A DNA stretch of 43,494 nt from an uncultured Azospirillum sp. (GCF_946480385.1 NZ_CAMLJP010000045.1:1-43494), one strand, 5' to 3'; positions 24,745-35,169 are shown, counted from the stretch's first letter. Numbers and translations: made by a program. The notes: a model not told the origin generated them from the letters alone.

Positions 24745-25547
24745 CGGCCGCACCAGACCGGCGTGCGCTTGCCCAGGAAGGCGTCGATGCCCTCGGCGGC
24801 ATCCTGCGCCATCATGTTCTCGGTCATCACCTTGGCGGCATAGGCATAGGCGCCTTCCACGTCCAGATCGATCTGGCGGTAGAACGCCTCCTTGCCGGTG
24901 GCGAGCGTCAGCGGCGACTTCGAGGCGATCTTGGCGGCGACGCTGTCCACCACCTCGTCCAGCTGGTCGGCCGGCACCGCGCGGTTGACGAGGCCGATGC
25001 GCTCCGCCTCCTCGGCGTCGATCAGATCGCCCAGCAGCAGCATCTCCATCGCCGCCTTGCGCCCGACCGCGCGGGTCAGCGCCACCATCGGCGTCGAGCA
25101 GAACAGTCCGATGTTGACGCCCGGCGTTGCGAAGCGCGCCTCCTCCTCGCAATAGGCGAGGTCGCAGGTTGCCACCAGCTGGCAGCCGGCGGCGGTCGCC
25201 ACGCCGCGCACCTTGGCGATCACCGGCTGGCGGACGCGGTTGATCGTCAGCATCAGGCGGGAGCACTGGGTGAACAGCGCCTCGTACAGTTCCCGCGACG
25301 GGGCGGCGCGCATCTCCTTGAGGTCATGCCCGGCGCAGAAGGCGCCACCGGCCCCGGCAAGCACCACGGCGCGCACGGAATTGTCCTCGTGAATGGCGTC
25401 CAGCGCGTCCTGCAGCGCCGCCATCAGCCCCACCGACAGGGCGTTGCGTGCCTTCGGCCGGTTCAGCGTCAGCGTGGCGACCCCCTCGCGATCCTCACGC
25501 AGGACCAGCGGTGCATTGGGATCGTGTGTCGAAACCGCGGCGCTCAT
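24741..25547 (-). CDS. Enoyl-CoA hydratase/isomerase family protein
   Basis: The 268-residue crotonase-fold protein has the two oxyanion-hole segments AFCAGHDLKEM and VRGVATAAGCQLVATCDLAYC. The sequence FATPGVNIGLFCSTPMVALTRAVG resembles the ECHDC3-like subgroup. Catalytic Glu residues of classic hydratases are not clearly conserved, so the reaction could be hydration, isomerisation or a related step. GGGAGGA about 10 nt before the ATG is a strong ribosome-binding site. It heads the operon with the CoA-binding protein and metY. Confidence 0.9.
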   Translation of the reverse strand: MSAAVSTHDPNAPLVLREDREGVATLTLNRPKARNALSVGLMAALQDALDAIHEDNSVRAVVLAGAGGAFCAGHDLKEMRAAPSRELYEALFTQCSRLMLTINRVRQPVIAKVRGVATAAGCQLVATCDLAYCEEEARFATPGVNIGLFCSTPMVALTRAVGRKAAMEMLLLGDLIDAEEAERIGLVNRAVPADQLDEVVDSVAAKIASKSPLTLATGKEAFYRQIDLDVEGAYAYAAKVMTENMMAQDAAEGIDAFLGKRTPVWCGR

Positions 25548-25643
25548 GGTCGTTGTCCTCCCGTGCTTCTTCGGTTGTGCACCGCGGGCAGCTTAACGCG
25601 CCGGACCCGCGGGTGACACGCAGAACCTTGTGAAGCAGGGGAA

Positions 25644-25674
25644 ATCCCCCTTGCCCATCTGGGGAAAGGGGGAT
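25644..25674 (-). terminator. Terminator downstream of topA
   Basis: ATCCCCCTT (25644-25652) and AAGGGGGAT (25666-25674) form a perfect 9-bp stem with a 13-nt loop, five bases after the topA stop. The T run on the minus strand is short (TTT), so efficiency may be moderate. Confidence 0.55.
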
Positions 25675-25678
25675 CTGG

Positions 25679-28462
25679 TTACGACGCCTTGGCGGTCTTC
25701 TTCGGCGCGGCGGCTTCCGCCGGAGCATCCTTCGCGGCCTTCGCCTTGCTCGCCTTCTTGGCGGCCGGCTTCTTCGCGGGGGCCTTCGCCTTAACGGGCT
25801 TCTCAGCCTCCGCGCCTTCGGCCTTGGCCGGTTCGGCGTCCTTCGGCGCCTTGCCCTTCTTGGCAGCATCCTTGGCGACCTTGGCGTCGATCAGCTCCAG
25901 CGCCTGTTCCAGCGTCACGCTGTCCGGCTCGGTTCCCTTGGGGATCGAGGCATAGACGCTGGCATGCTTCACATAGGGACCGAAGCGGCCGGAGCCCATG
26001 GTGATCGGCTTGCCGGTCTTCGGATGGTCACCCAGCGTCTTGGCCGGGGCCGACGCCTTCTTGGCGGCACCGGCCAGCAGGTCGACGGCGCGGTTGATGC
26101 CGATGGTCAGCACGTCGTCATCGGGCGTCAGCGACTTGTAGACGCTGCCATGCTTCAGATAGGGACCGAAGCGGCCGATGCCGGCGCTGATCTCCTCGCC
26201 GGTTTCCGGGTGGTTGCCGATGACGCGCGGCAGGGCCAGCAGCCTCAGCGCGGTGTCGAGATCCACGTCGCCCGCGGCCATGCCCTTGGGCAGCGACACC
26301 CGCTTGGGCTTCGGCGTGTCGTCCTTCTTCTTTTTCTTCGCCTTCGGCTTCTTGCCGTCGGCCGCCGGTTCTTCCGCAGGCTCCTCCGGCGGAGCGACCG
26401 CCGCGGTGGGCGCCGGGCCCAACTGGATATAGGCGCCGTAGGGGCCACGGCGCACCGTCACCGGCAGACCGGTTTCCGGATCGTTGCCCAGTTCGCGCGG
26501 GCCTTCCTGCGCCTCGCCATTCTCGTCGTTGGCGACGGCCAGCGGTCGGGTGTAGCGGCATTCGGGATAGCGCGAGCAGCCGATGAAGGCGCCCATCTTG
26601 CCCAGCTTCAGCCCCAGCCGGCCCTCGCGGCAGACCGGGCAGACGCGCGGGTCATGGCCGTCCTCGGTGGCGGCGGGGAAGAAATGGGCGCCGAGTTCAT
26701 TGTCGAGCGTGGTCAGCACCTGGGTGATCGTCAGATCCTTGGTGCCGTTCACCGCCACGTCGAAGGCGGTCCAGAAATCGCGCAGGACGGTCTTCCAATC
26801 GATCTTGCCGTCGGAGATTTCGTCCAGCTGGTTCTCCAGCTCCGCAGTGAAGTTGTACTCCACATAGCGGTGGAAGAAGTTCTCCAGGAAGGCGGTGACC
26901 AGCCGGCCGCGGTCCTCCGGGATGAAGCGACGCTTGTCCAGCCGCACGTAATTGCGGTCCTGCAGCACCTGCAGGATGGACGCATAGGTGGACGGGCGGC
27001 CAATCCCCAGCTCCTCCAGCTTCTTGACGAGGCTGGCTTCGGAATAGCGCGGTGGCGGCTGGGTGAAATGCTGGTCCGGGATGATGTCGCCACGGTCGAG
27101 GGCGTCGCCCTGGTCCATGGCCGGCAGGCGGCGTTCCTGCTGGTCGTCCTCGGCCGCGTCGTCGCGGTCCTCCTGATAGACCTTCAGGAAGCCGTCGAAC
27201 ACGACGATGGAGCCGGTGGCGCGCAGCACCACGTCCTTCGACGGGCTGGCGATGTCCACCGCCACCTGATCCAGCACGGCGCTTTCCATCTGGCTGGCCA
27301 GCGTGCGCTTCCAGATCAGCTCATAGAGCCGCAGCTCGTCGCTTTCCAGATAGCCGGACACCGATTCGGGGCGGCGGTGCAGGTCGGTCGGCCGGATGGC
27401 CTCGTGGGCCTCCTGGGCGTTCTTGGCGGCGGTCTTGTAGACGCGCGGCTGGGCCGGGACATAGCGCTCGCCATAGTGTGAGCCGATCAGGCTGCGGGCG
27501 CCGTCGATGGCCTCCTGCGACAGGCTGACGCCGTCGGTTCGCATATAGGTGATGAGGCCGACCGTCTCACCGCCGATGTCGACGCCTTCATACAGCTTCT
27601 GCGCCGTGCGCATGGTGCGGGTGGCGCCGAAGCCCAGCTTGCGCGAGGCCTCCTGCTGCAGGGTGGAGGTGGTGAAGGGCGGCGACGGGTTGCGGCGGCT
27701 CTGCTTGCGCTCGACCTGCGACACGGCGAAGGCCTGCGGGCGGATCTTCGCCACCGCGGCCTCGGCCGCCTCGCGGTTGGGCAGGCCGAACTTGTCGAGC
27801 TTCTTGCCGTCAAGCTGAGTCAGCGACGCGGTGAAGGCGGACCCGGCCGGCGTGGTGAAACCGACCGCGATCGACCAGTATTCCTGCGGCTTGAAGACCT
27901 CGATCTCCGACTCGCGCTCGCAGATCAGGCGCAGCGCCACCGACTGCACGCGGCCGGCCGACTTGGAGCCCGGCAGCTTGCGCCACAGCACCGGCGACAG
28001 GGTGAAGCCGACCAGATAATCCAGCGCCCGGCGCGCCAGATAGGCGTCGACCAGTTCGCGCGACACGTCGCGCGGATTGGCGATGGCGGCCTGCACCGCG
28101 CTTTTGGTGATCTCGTTGAAGGTGATGCGCTGGACATCGCGATTGTCGGTCAGGTGCTTTTCGCGCAGCAGTTCCGACAGGTGCCAGGCGATGGCCTCTC
28201 CCTCGCGATCCGGGTCGGTTGCGAGATAGACGCGGTCGGCCGACTTCACCGCCTTGGCGATCTCGTCGATGTGGCGCTTGGAGCGGTCGCCCAGTTCCCA
28301 TTCCATCGCGAAGTCTTCATCCGGGCGCACCGAGCCGTCCCGCGCCGGAAGGTCGCGGACATGGCCGAAGCTGGCGATGACGGTGTAGTCGTCGCCCAGA
28401 TACTTGTTGATGGTCTTCGCCTTGGCCGGCGATTCGACGATGACGACGTTGCTGCCCGGCAA
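25679..28462 (-). CDS. topA: DNA topoisomerase I (type IA)
   Basis: The 927-residue enzyme relaxes negative supercoils. The N-terminal Toprim domain begins VVIVESPAKAKTINKYLG and has YLATDPDREGEAIAWHL. The active-site Tyr lies in GLITYMRTDGVSLS near residue 306. One C4 zinc ribbon is present near 610-640 (CPVCREGRLGLKLGKMG, GCSRYPEC). It is followed by repeated topo-C modules (GIGRFGPYLKHG, GSGRFGPYVKHAS) and a Lys/Ala-rich tail. The best start is TTG at 28462 (MPGSNVVIV), because GAAGGG lies 8 nt upstream and the family starts at this point; no suitable ATG or GTG is nearby. It is 46 bp after dprA and probably co-transcribed. Confidence 0.95.
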   Translation of the reverse strand: MPGSNVVIVESPAKAKTINKYLGDDYTVIASFGHVRDLPARDGSVRPDEDFAMEWELGDRSKRHIDEIAKAVKSADRVYLATDPDREGEAIAWHLSELLREKHLTDNRDVQRITFNEITKSAVQAAIANPRDVSRELVDAYLARRALDYLVGFTLSPVLWRKLPGSKSAGRVQSVALRLICERESEIEVFKPQEYWSIAVGFTTPAGSAFTASLTQLDGKKLDKFGLPNREAAEAAVAKIRPQAFAVSQVERKQSRRNPSPPFTTSTLQQEASRKLGFGATRTMRTAQKLYEGVDIGGETVGLITYMRTDGVSLSQEAIDGARSLIGSHYGERYVPAQPRVYKTAAKNAQEAHEAIRPTDLHRRPESVSGYLESDELRLYELIWKRTLASQMESAVLDQVAVDIASPSKDVVLRATGSIVVFDGFLKVYQEDRDDAAEDDQQERRLPAMDQGDALDRGDIIPDQHFTQPPPRYSEASLVKKLEELGIGRPSTYASILQVLQDRNYVRLDKRRFIPEDRGRLVTAFLENFFHRYVEYNFTAELENQLDEISDGKIDWKTVLRDFWTAFDVAVNGTKDLTITQVLTTLDNELGAHFFPAATEDGHDPRVCPVCREGRLGLKLGKMGAFIGCSRYPECRYTRPLAVANDENGEAQEGPRELGNDPETGLPVTVRRGPYGAYIQLGPAPTAAVAPPEEPAEEPAADGKKPKAKKKKKDDTPKPKRVSLPKGMAAGDVDLDTALRLLALPRVIGNHPETGEEISAGIGRFGPYLKHGSVYKSLTPDDDVLTIGINRAVDLLAGAAKKASAPAKTLGDHPKTGKPITMGSGRFGPYVKHASVYASIPKGTEPDSVTLEQALELIDAKVAKDAAKKGKAPKDAEPAKAEGAEAEKPVKAKAPAKKPAAKKASKAKAAKDAPAEAAAPKKTAKAS

Positions 28463-28508
28463 GAAACCAGCCCTTCGCGTATGCCCACCCAAACCACGGC
28501 GATGCCGA

Positions 28509-29645
28509 TCAGGCGAGAGAGACCTGATGACCGGGAAGACGCTGGACTCGGCCGGCAAGCTCGAGTTCCAGAACCACGGTCAGCACCACCGGAGCGGACA
28601 ATTGGCACCCGCGAACGAGTTCGTCAATGGTGACGGGCGAGTGGCCCAGGTTTTCCAGCACCAGGGCGCGTGCCTTGGCGAGGTCGGATTCGTCCGGTTC
28701 CGCCGCAGGGGAGGGGGTATGGATGGGGGCGCTGAACAGGTCGCGCTGCCGTTCCGCCAGCGTCGGCGGCCGCAGGTTCTCGATGGCGCGCAGCACGTCG
28801 TCGGCCCGTTCCACCAGCGTGGCACCCTGGCGCAGCAGGTTGTTGGTGCCGTGGCAGCGCGGGTCGAGCGGAGAACCCGGCACCGCCATCACCTCGCGCC
28901 CCTGTTCCAGAGCCATCCGCGCGGTGATGAGAGAGCCGGAGCGCAACGCCGCCTCCACCACCAGCACGCCCAGCGACAGGCCGGAGATCAGGCGGTTGCG
29001 GCGGGGGAAATGGCGGGCCTGCGGCTGGGTGCCGATGGCACTTTCCGCCACCACCACGCCCTGCGCCACGATGTCGCGGTACAGCCCTTCGTTCTCGGGC
29101 GGATAGACAACATCGATGCCGCCGGCCAGCACGGCCGCGGTGCCGTTGGCGATCGAACCGGCATGGGCGGCGGTGTCGATGCCGCGGGCAAGGCCGGAGA
29201 CGACCAGCAGCCCGGCCGCCCCGAGTTCGCGAGCCAGCGATTCGGCAAACTTCTTGCCGTTCAGCGAGGCGTTGCGCGCTCCGACGATGGCGACCGCGCG
29301 TCGCCGCAGCAGATGGGCATGCCCGGCGACCGATATCACCGGCGGCGCATCGTCCACAGCGGCCAGCGGTTCCGGATAGTCGGGTTCACAGGCGCAGAGC
29401 AGCCGGGCGCCGAAGCGCCGGTTGGCCTGCACCTCCCGTTCCGCCTCGGCCTTGGAGGCGACCCGCAACGGCTTGGCCCGTCCGCCGCGCCGCGCCAGAT
29501 CCGGCAGGGCGTCCAGTGCCCTGGCGGCGCTGCCGTACTGCTCCAGCAGGCGATGAAAGGTGATCGGCCCCACGTTTTCCGTACGGATCAGGCGAATCCA
29601 GTCGATCCGTTCGGTATCGGTCAAGGGATGGCGCGGTTGTGTCAT
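28509..29645 (-). CDS. dprA: DNA processing protein DprA
   Basis: The 378-residue protein binds single-stranded DNA and loads RecA in transformation. An N-terminal SAM-like helical part (IDWIRLIRTENVGPITFHRLL) is followed by the Rossmann fold (AVAIVGARNASLNGKKFAESLARELG, SGLARGIDTAAHAGS, AGGIDVVYPPENEGL, RNRLISGLSLGVLVVEA, GSLITARMALEQGREVMAVPG) and a C-terminal winged helix (SPVTIDELVRGCQLSAPVVLTVVLELE). The ATG at 29645 starts MTQPRHPLTD. dprA next to topA is a common alphaproteobacterial arrangement. A weak promoter TTGTGC, 17 bp, TAATAA lies just upstream. Confidence 0.94.
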   Translation of the reverse strand: MTQPRHPLTDTERIDWIRLIRTENVGPITFHRLLEQYGSAARALDALPDLARRGGRAKPLRVASKAEAEREVQANRRFGARLLCACEPDYPEPLAAVDDAPPVISVAGHAHLLRRRAVAIVGARNASLNGKKFAESLARELGAAGLLVVSGLARGIDTAAHAGSIANGTAAVLAGGIDVVYPPENEGLYRDIVAQGVVVAESAIGTQPQARHFPRRNRLISGLSLGVLVVEAALRSGSLITARMALEQGREVMAVPGSPLDPRCHGTNNLLRQGATLVERADDVLRAIENLRPPTLAERQRDLFSAPIHTPSPAAEPDESDLAKARALVLENLGHSPVTIDELVRGCQLSAPVVLTVVLELELAGRVQRLPGHQVSLA

Positions 29646-30062
29646 GCCGCAAGTTATTACAACCATCCGGTGGTGCGCACAACATACATTCGCATGAATA
29701 TGGTCTTTGCGCGATGCTAATGCTCCTGTTCGTGCGGGGCGATGCATGTCCGGCGCCTCCATCGCCCCCATTGACTTCGGGAGTCGGTTCCACTTGGCCT
29801 GTTCTGATCGGTGCGGCGTCGCGACATGAATGGCATGCTGCGGAGCAACATTGTTTTCACGCCCCCAGTGCTCAACCAAAGATGTTGCTGCGGCTTGCTT
29901 TGTGGGACTTGTTTGGCGGCTTGCTGGTTAAGTCGTGGAACGTGATCTTTTATTTCAGGAAATCAAAGAAAATGTCACAAGATGTCGGAGTCGCCCTTAT
30001 GGAATTTTCATAAATTGTCGGCATGATCCGAACCATACCAGCGTACTCACGAGGGAAGGCCG
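29646..30062. other. 417-bp intergenic region between dprA and a chemoreceptor gene
   Basis: This divergent gap is AT-richer than the flanking genes, notably at 29640-29720 and 29930-30040. It must hold the promoters for dprA (left) and the chemoreceptor (right). Open frames here (for example 29639-30013) have no ribosome-binding site, no domain and unlike composition, so I do not call a gene. I see no convincing terminator or RNA gene. Confidence 0.5.
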
Positions 30063-31541
30063 ATGTTCGGACGGGGGAAGATCAATCAGGCGCTCGGGCG
30101 CAAGATGGCGGCGCTCGATGGGTTGCGCGCCAGGGTGATGGTGGCGGATGAAAATCTGACCATCGTCCACGTCAACCCTGCCGTGGTGACGTTGTTGCGC
30201 GAAGCGGAGAGCGATCTGCGGAAGGATCTGCCGCGTCTGGACGTCAATCGCCTGGTCGGCAGCAACATCGACGTGTTCCACAAGAACCCGAGCCACCAAC
30301 GTGGATTGCTGGCGTCGCTGACCAAGCCGTATGGCGCCACCATCAAGGTCGGCGGACGCCAGTTCGACTTGCTGGTCACGCCGCTGACTGAGGACGGTCG
30401 GCGCATCGGCTTCGTCGTCGAATGGGCCGATGCCAAGGAGCGGCTGGAAAACCTCGACTACGCCGCGCAGATGGCGGCGATCAACCGGTCGCAGGCGGTG
30501 ATCGAGTTCACGACCGAGGGCATCATCACCAAGGCCAACGACAATTTCCTGAAGGTGATGGGTTATCGCCTGGACGAGGTCGTCGGCAAGCACCACAGCA
30601 TGTTCGTCGAGCCGGCCTATCGCGACAGCTCCGATTACGCCCGTTTCTGGGAAACCCTTCGGCGCGGCGAATTCCAGGCGGCGCAATACAAGCGGATCGG
30701 CAAGTCCGGCAATCCGGTTTGGATCGAAGGCGCCTACAACCCCATCCTCGACGAGAAGGGCCGGGTCATCAAAGTGGTGAAGTTCGCGGTCGATGTAACC
30801 GCGCAGGTCTCGCTGTTGAACAACCTCAAAGTTCTGATCGACAAAAACTTCGGCGAGATCGACCAGGCGCTCCATCTGTCGATGGGGGAGGCGCATTCCG
30901 CCAACGACGCCGCCGGCTCGACCTCGGCCAGCGTCCAGGCGGTGGCGGCAAGTGCCGAGGAACTGGTCGCCTCCATCGGCGAAATCTCCCAGAGCATGAC
31001 GCGCGCCCGCTCGGCGACCGATGGCGCCTTCGACCGCACGGTCGCGGTGGCGGAAAGCACCGATCGCTTGGCCGCCGCTGCCCAGGCGATGAACGGCATC
31101 GTCGGGCTGATCAACAGCATCGCCGGCCAGATCAACCTGCTTGCGCTGAACGCCACCATCGAAGCGGCCCGTGCCGGTGAAGCGGGCAAGGGCTTCGCCG
31201 TCGTCGCCTCAGAGGTGAAGAACCTCGCCAATCAAGCCGGGAAGGCGACCGAGCAGATCTCCGCCGAGATCGAGGGCATCCAGTCGACCTCGACCGAAGT
31301 CGCCAACGCGCTGAACGCCATCCGCGAAGCCGTGTCCGTGGTGCGGGAGCATGTGACCGGCACGGCGTCGGCGGTGGAGGAGCAGAGCGCCGTCACTCAG
31401 AACATGTCGTCCAACATGCAGAGTGCTTCCGCCGCCGTGGCGACGGTGACATCCAACATCTCCGCCATCTCCACCGCGGTCAGTCAGGTGGCTGGTGCGG
31501 TCGGACGGACGAAGGAGGCGGCGCACGTCCTTGTGCGGTGA
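30063..31541 (+). CDS. Soluble PAS-PAS methyl-accepting chemotaxis protein
   Basis: The 492-residue chemoreceptor has no membrane segment or signal peptide, so it is cytoplasmic. Two PAS domains occupy about 20-130 ([37 protein letters not shown]) and 145-260 ([45 protein letters not shown]). The signalling domain follows (about 270-490), with the hairpin tip close to [33 protein letters not shown], the CheA/CheW contact region. It probably senses an internal signal such as redox or energy state; the ligand is unknown. GAGGGAAGG precedes the ATG. Confidence 0.93.
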   Translation: MFGRGKINQALGRKMAALDGLRARVMVADENLTIVHVNPAVVTLLREAESDLRKDLPRLDVNRLVGSNIDVFHKNPSHQRGLLASLTKPYGATIKVGGRQFDLLVTPLTEDGRRIGFVVEWADAKERLENLDYAAQMAAINRSQAVIEFTTEGIITKANDNFLKVMGYRLDEVVGKHHSMFVEPAYRDSSDYARFWETLRRGEFQAAQYKRIGKSGNPVWIEGAYNPILDEKGRVIKVVKFAVDVTAQVSLLNNLKVLIDKNFGEIDQALHLSMGEAHSANDAAGSTSASVQAVAASAEELVASIGEISQSMTRARSATDGAFDRTVAVAESTDRLAAAAQAMNGIVGLINSIAGQINLLALNATIEAARAGEAGKGFAVVASEVKNLANQAGKATEQISAEIEGIQSTSTEVANALNAIREAVSVVREHVTGTASAVEEQSAVTQNMSSNMQSASAAVATVTSNISAISTAVSQVAGAVGRTKEAAHVLVR

Positions 31542-31550
31542 TGCAGAGCC

Positions 31551-31588
31551 GGCCGGGTGGCGTTACGGACGGCGCCCGGCCCGCTTTA
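31551..31588. terminator. Putative terminator between convergent chemoreceptor and hydratase genes
   Basis: GGCCGGG (31551-31557) pairs with CCCGGCC (31575-31581), followed by CGCTTTATC. It lies in the 51-bp gap between the two stop codons. The T run is short. Confidence 0.45.
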
Positions 31589-31592
31589 TCGC

Positions 31593-32390
31593 TCAGCGTT
31601 TGTGGAACACCGGCCGGCGCTTCTCGAAGAAGGCGGTGATGCCCTCCTTCGCCTCGCCATGGTGCAGGGCCTCGACGAACAGGTCGCTCTCACGGGCAAG
31701 CTGGGTGGCGAAGCTGCCATAGGCAAGTTCCATCAGCTTCTTCGCCCGGCCCATGGCCCCCGCCGGCCCTTCGGCGATGATCTGCGCCCAGGCGGTCGCC
31801 TCGTCCAGCGCCCGGCCTGGCGCGGTGACGCGGTTGACCACACCGGCGGCATGCAGACGCGCCGCATCGACCGGGCCGCCGGTCAGCATCAGTTCGGCAT
31901 AGAGTTGCGGCGGCAGCGCGCGGGCGAGCGAGGCGGAGGCGCCGCCGTCGGCGGTCAGCCCGACCCTGACATAGGCGGTCAGGAACTGCGCATCCTCCGC
32001 CGCGACGATCAGGTCGCAGGCCAGTGCCAGCGAGAAACCGGCACCGGCGGCCGGCCCCTCCACCGCGGCGATGATCGGCTTGGGGCATTCGCGCATCGCC
32101 CGGACCCAGCCGTGGAAGCGCTCGATCCCGTCCCGGTTCTCCGACCGCGAGCGGCTGCCGTGGTGATAGAGGTTGTTCAGGTGCCCGCCGCTGCTGAAGG
32201 CGCCGCCGGCGCCGGTCAGCACGATGGCGCCGATGCCGGGGTCGTGCGTCGCCTCGTCCAGCGCGTCGCGGCCGGCAGCCATCATCTTCAAGCCCAGCGC
32301 GTTGCGGGTGCCGGCATCGCTCATGGTCAGCACCATGACGCGCCCTTGGCGGTCCACCGTCATGCTGCCGGTATCCTGACGTTCGTTCAT
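31593..32390 (-). CDS. Enoyl-CoA hydratase family protein (second copy)
   Basis: The 265-residue crotonase-fold protein has the oxyanion motifs FSSGGHLNNLY and VEGPAAGAGFSLALACDLIVAAE and the C-terminal AFFEKRRPVF typical of the family. It resembles hydratases in fatty acid or aromatic acid degradation, but the substrate cannot be read. The ATG at 32390 has GGGGAAG 8 nt upstream, which fixes the start over an ATG at 32414. It is a single gene, divergent from the rhomboid gene. Confidence 0.88.
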   Translation of the reverse strand: MNERQDTGSMTVDRQGRVMVLTMSDAGTRNALGLKMMAAGRDALDEATHDPGIGAIVLTGAGGAFSSGGHLNNLYHHGSRSRSENRDGIERFHGWVRAMRECPKPIIAAVEGPAAGAGFSLALACDLIVAAEDAQFLTAYVRVGLTADGGASASLARALPPQLYAELMLTGGPVDAARLHAAGVVNRVTAPGRALDEATAWAQIIAEGPAGAMGRAKKLMELAYGSFATQLARESDLFVEALHHGEAKEGITAFFEKRRPVFHKR

Positions 32391-32608
32391 GGTCGTTTCT
32401 TCCCCGGTTGTCATTGCCCGGCGAAGGGGCCCTCGCCGGACGGTAGAGCCACTGTGCCAGCCGGTGACCGGCGCTCCAATCCGTCCGACCGGTATAGGAA
32501 GACCCTGTGCGGGACAGAAAGCGGCTGTTTTTCGCCAATATCCCTTCTTACATTGGGGTGAGACTTATCGCCGCGCGAAGCGGCGGCACCGAACTGCGGG
32601 GGCAGGGG

Positions 32609-33298
32609 ATGGCGCTGGCGCTGGACCGGCATGGCCGGAGCGGGGGAACTGGGCCGGTCGCCGTCGTGCCCATCCCGCCCTATGCCAACCGCACCGTCAT
32701 CCTTGTCTGCGTGCTGGCTTTCGTCCTGCGGCTGCCGCCGGAATCCTTCGCCTTCGTCCCCGCCTATTTCTTCGGAACGGTCGAACTGGCGGGGCCGCTG
32801 CCCACCGGTGCTTTGTGGCGCGGGCTGTTCGGGCATGTGCTGATCCACGGCGACCTGACGCATCTGGTCTCCAACATGGCCGTGCTGTGGCTGTTGGGCG
32901 ACGTGGTGGAGCGGGAGGCCGGGCATCTCCGCTATCTGGCGCTGTTCCTTACCGGAATGGTGGCGGCGGCACTGACGGAGGGGCTGCTGACCGTCGACCG
33001 GATGGCGCCGCTGATCGGGGCGAGTGGGGCGATCTGCGCTCTGATGGGCGCCTTCCTGTGGATGCGGCCGCACTTCGGGCTGCTGTCGCGACGGCTGCCC
33101 CGGCGGCTGGTGCAGGGGGCGATCCTGGTTTTCGCGCTGTTGAACGCGGCGATGACGCTGGTGCCGCTGGATGCCGACTCGCCGCTGGCCGAGGTCGGCT
33201 GGGCCGCGCATGCGGGCGGGCTGGCGGCCGGGCTGCTGTTGGGCGGCGTGCTGCTGTGCCTGCGTCCCAGGCACGGCCGGCCGGTTGGGGTTCGTTGA
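32609..33298 (+). CDS. Rhomboid-family intramembrane serine protease
   Basis: The 229-residue protein has about six membrane helices. The catalytic Ser139 is in LIGASGAICALMG (GxSG motif) and the catalytic His201 in GWAAHAGGLAAGLL. The HxxxxHxxxN element HGDLTHLVSN (80-89) is present, so it should be active. It cleaves single-pass membrane proteins within the bilayer; substrates are unknown. The ATG at 32609 is preferred; a GTG at 32507 with AGGAAG upstream would add 34 residues and cannot be excluded. It converges with the tiny peptide gene at 33427-33501. Confidence 0.9.
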   Translation: MALALDRHGRSGGTGPVAVVPIPPYANRTVILVCVLAFVLRLPPESFAFVPAYFFGTVELAGPLPTGALWRGLFGHVLIHGDLTHLVSNMAVLWLLGDVVEREAGHLRYLALFLTGMVAAALTEGLLTVDRMAPLIGASGAICALMGAFLWMRPHFGLLSRRLPRRLVQGAILVFALLNAAMTLVPLDADSPLAEVGWAAHAGGLAAGLLLGGVLLCLRPRHGRPVGVR

Positions 33299-33352
33299 GC
33301 GGTCGCGATTCTTTCCCGCCAGCGATCATGAAGCACATGTTGGGGTGAGGCG

Positions 33353-33381
33353 TTGCCGTCGGCGTGAAAAAGCACTATTTT
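33353..33381 (+). promoter_or_regulatory. Possible antisense promoter facing the 24-codon gene
   Basis: TTGCCG (33353-33358), exactly 17 bp, TATTTT (33376-33381). Both hexamers match the consensus at four of six positions. A transcript would start near 33388, inside the hairpin 33384-33424, and run antisense to the peptide gene. It is also just after the rhomboid stop, so it could be a chance match. Confidence 0.35.
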
Positions 33382-33383
33382 CG

Positions 33384-33424
33384 GGGTGGGTGTGCCGAGG
33401 CTCCAATCCCCGGCACACCCACCC
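33384..33424. terminator. Perfect 14-bp hairpin after the peptide gene
   Basis: GGGTGGGTGTGCCG (33384-33397) pairs perfectly with CGGCACACCCACCC (33411-33424), with a 13-nt loop. It begins two bases after the stop codon of the 24-codon gene on the minus strand. A T5 run on that strand comes 13 nt after the stem, so it may act as its terminator or protect the 3' end. On the plus strand it follows the rhomboid gene. Confidence 0.6.
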
Positions 33425-33426
33425 GA

Positions 33427-33501
33427 TCAGCGGTTCAGGTACTCAAGCACCAGCTTGACCACCTGCAACAGCAGGATCAGGAGAGTGAGGATTTTGTCCA
33501 T
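33427..33501 (-). CDS. 24-residue hydrophobic peptide (type I toxin-like)
   Basis: The peptide starts MDKILTLLILLLQVV and ends KLVLEYLNR: a single hydrophobic helix of about 17 residues, with a charged start and a short polar end. This size and pattern resemble membrane peptides of type I toxin-antitoxin systems such as DinQ and TisB, without clear sequence identity. GGAGGG about 8 nt before the ATG is a strong ribosome-binding site. A perfect hairpin lies upstream (33528-33550) and another starts two bases after the stop. It is isolated in a 780-bp gap between the rhomboid and TRAP-receptor genes. No convincing promoter was found. It could also be a small membrane regulator, or a chance frame. 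Confidence 0.5.
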   Translation of the reverse strand: MDKILTLLILLLQVVKLVLEYLNR

Positions 33502-33527
33502 CCTCTTGCCCTCCGTTGGTGCGGCGC

Positions 33528-33550
33528 GGGCGGTGGCCGGTCCACCGCCC
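33528..33550 (-). promoter_or_regulatory. Leader hairpin upstream of the 24-codon gene
   Basis: GGGCGGTGG (33528-33536) pairs perfectly with CCACCGCCC (33542-33550) around a 5-nt loop. It lies 27 bp before the start codon of the peptide gene. Structured leaders are usual in type I toxin mRNAs, where they limit translation; that role here is inferred. Confidence 0.45.
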
Positions 33551-33559
33551 CGACCGCGC

Positions 33560-35169
<1,610 letters not shown>

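Noticed and set aside
29903..29918. TGGGAC-N5-TGGC, sigma-54-like, before the chemoreceptor gene
   Set aside because: The -24 and -12 elements each carry a mismatch, and the predicted start lies about 135 nt from the ATG, so support is too weak.
29639..30013. 124-codon plus-strand frame in the dprA-chemoreceptor gap
   Set aside because: It overlaps the dprA start, has no ribosome-binding site and no coherent protein pattern.
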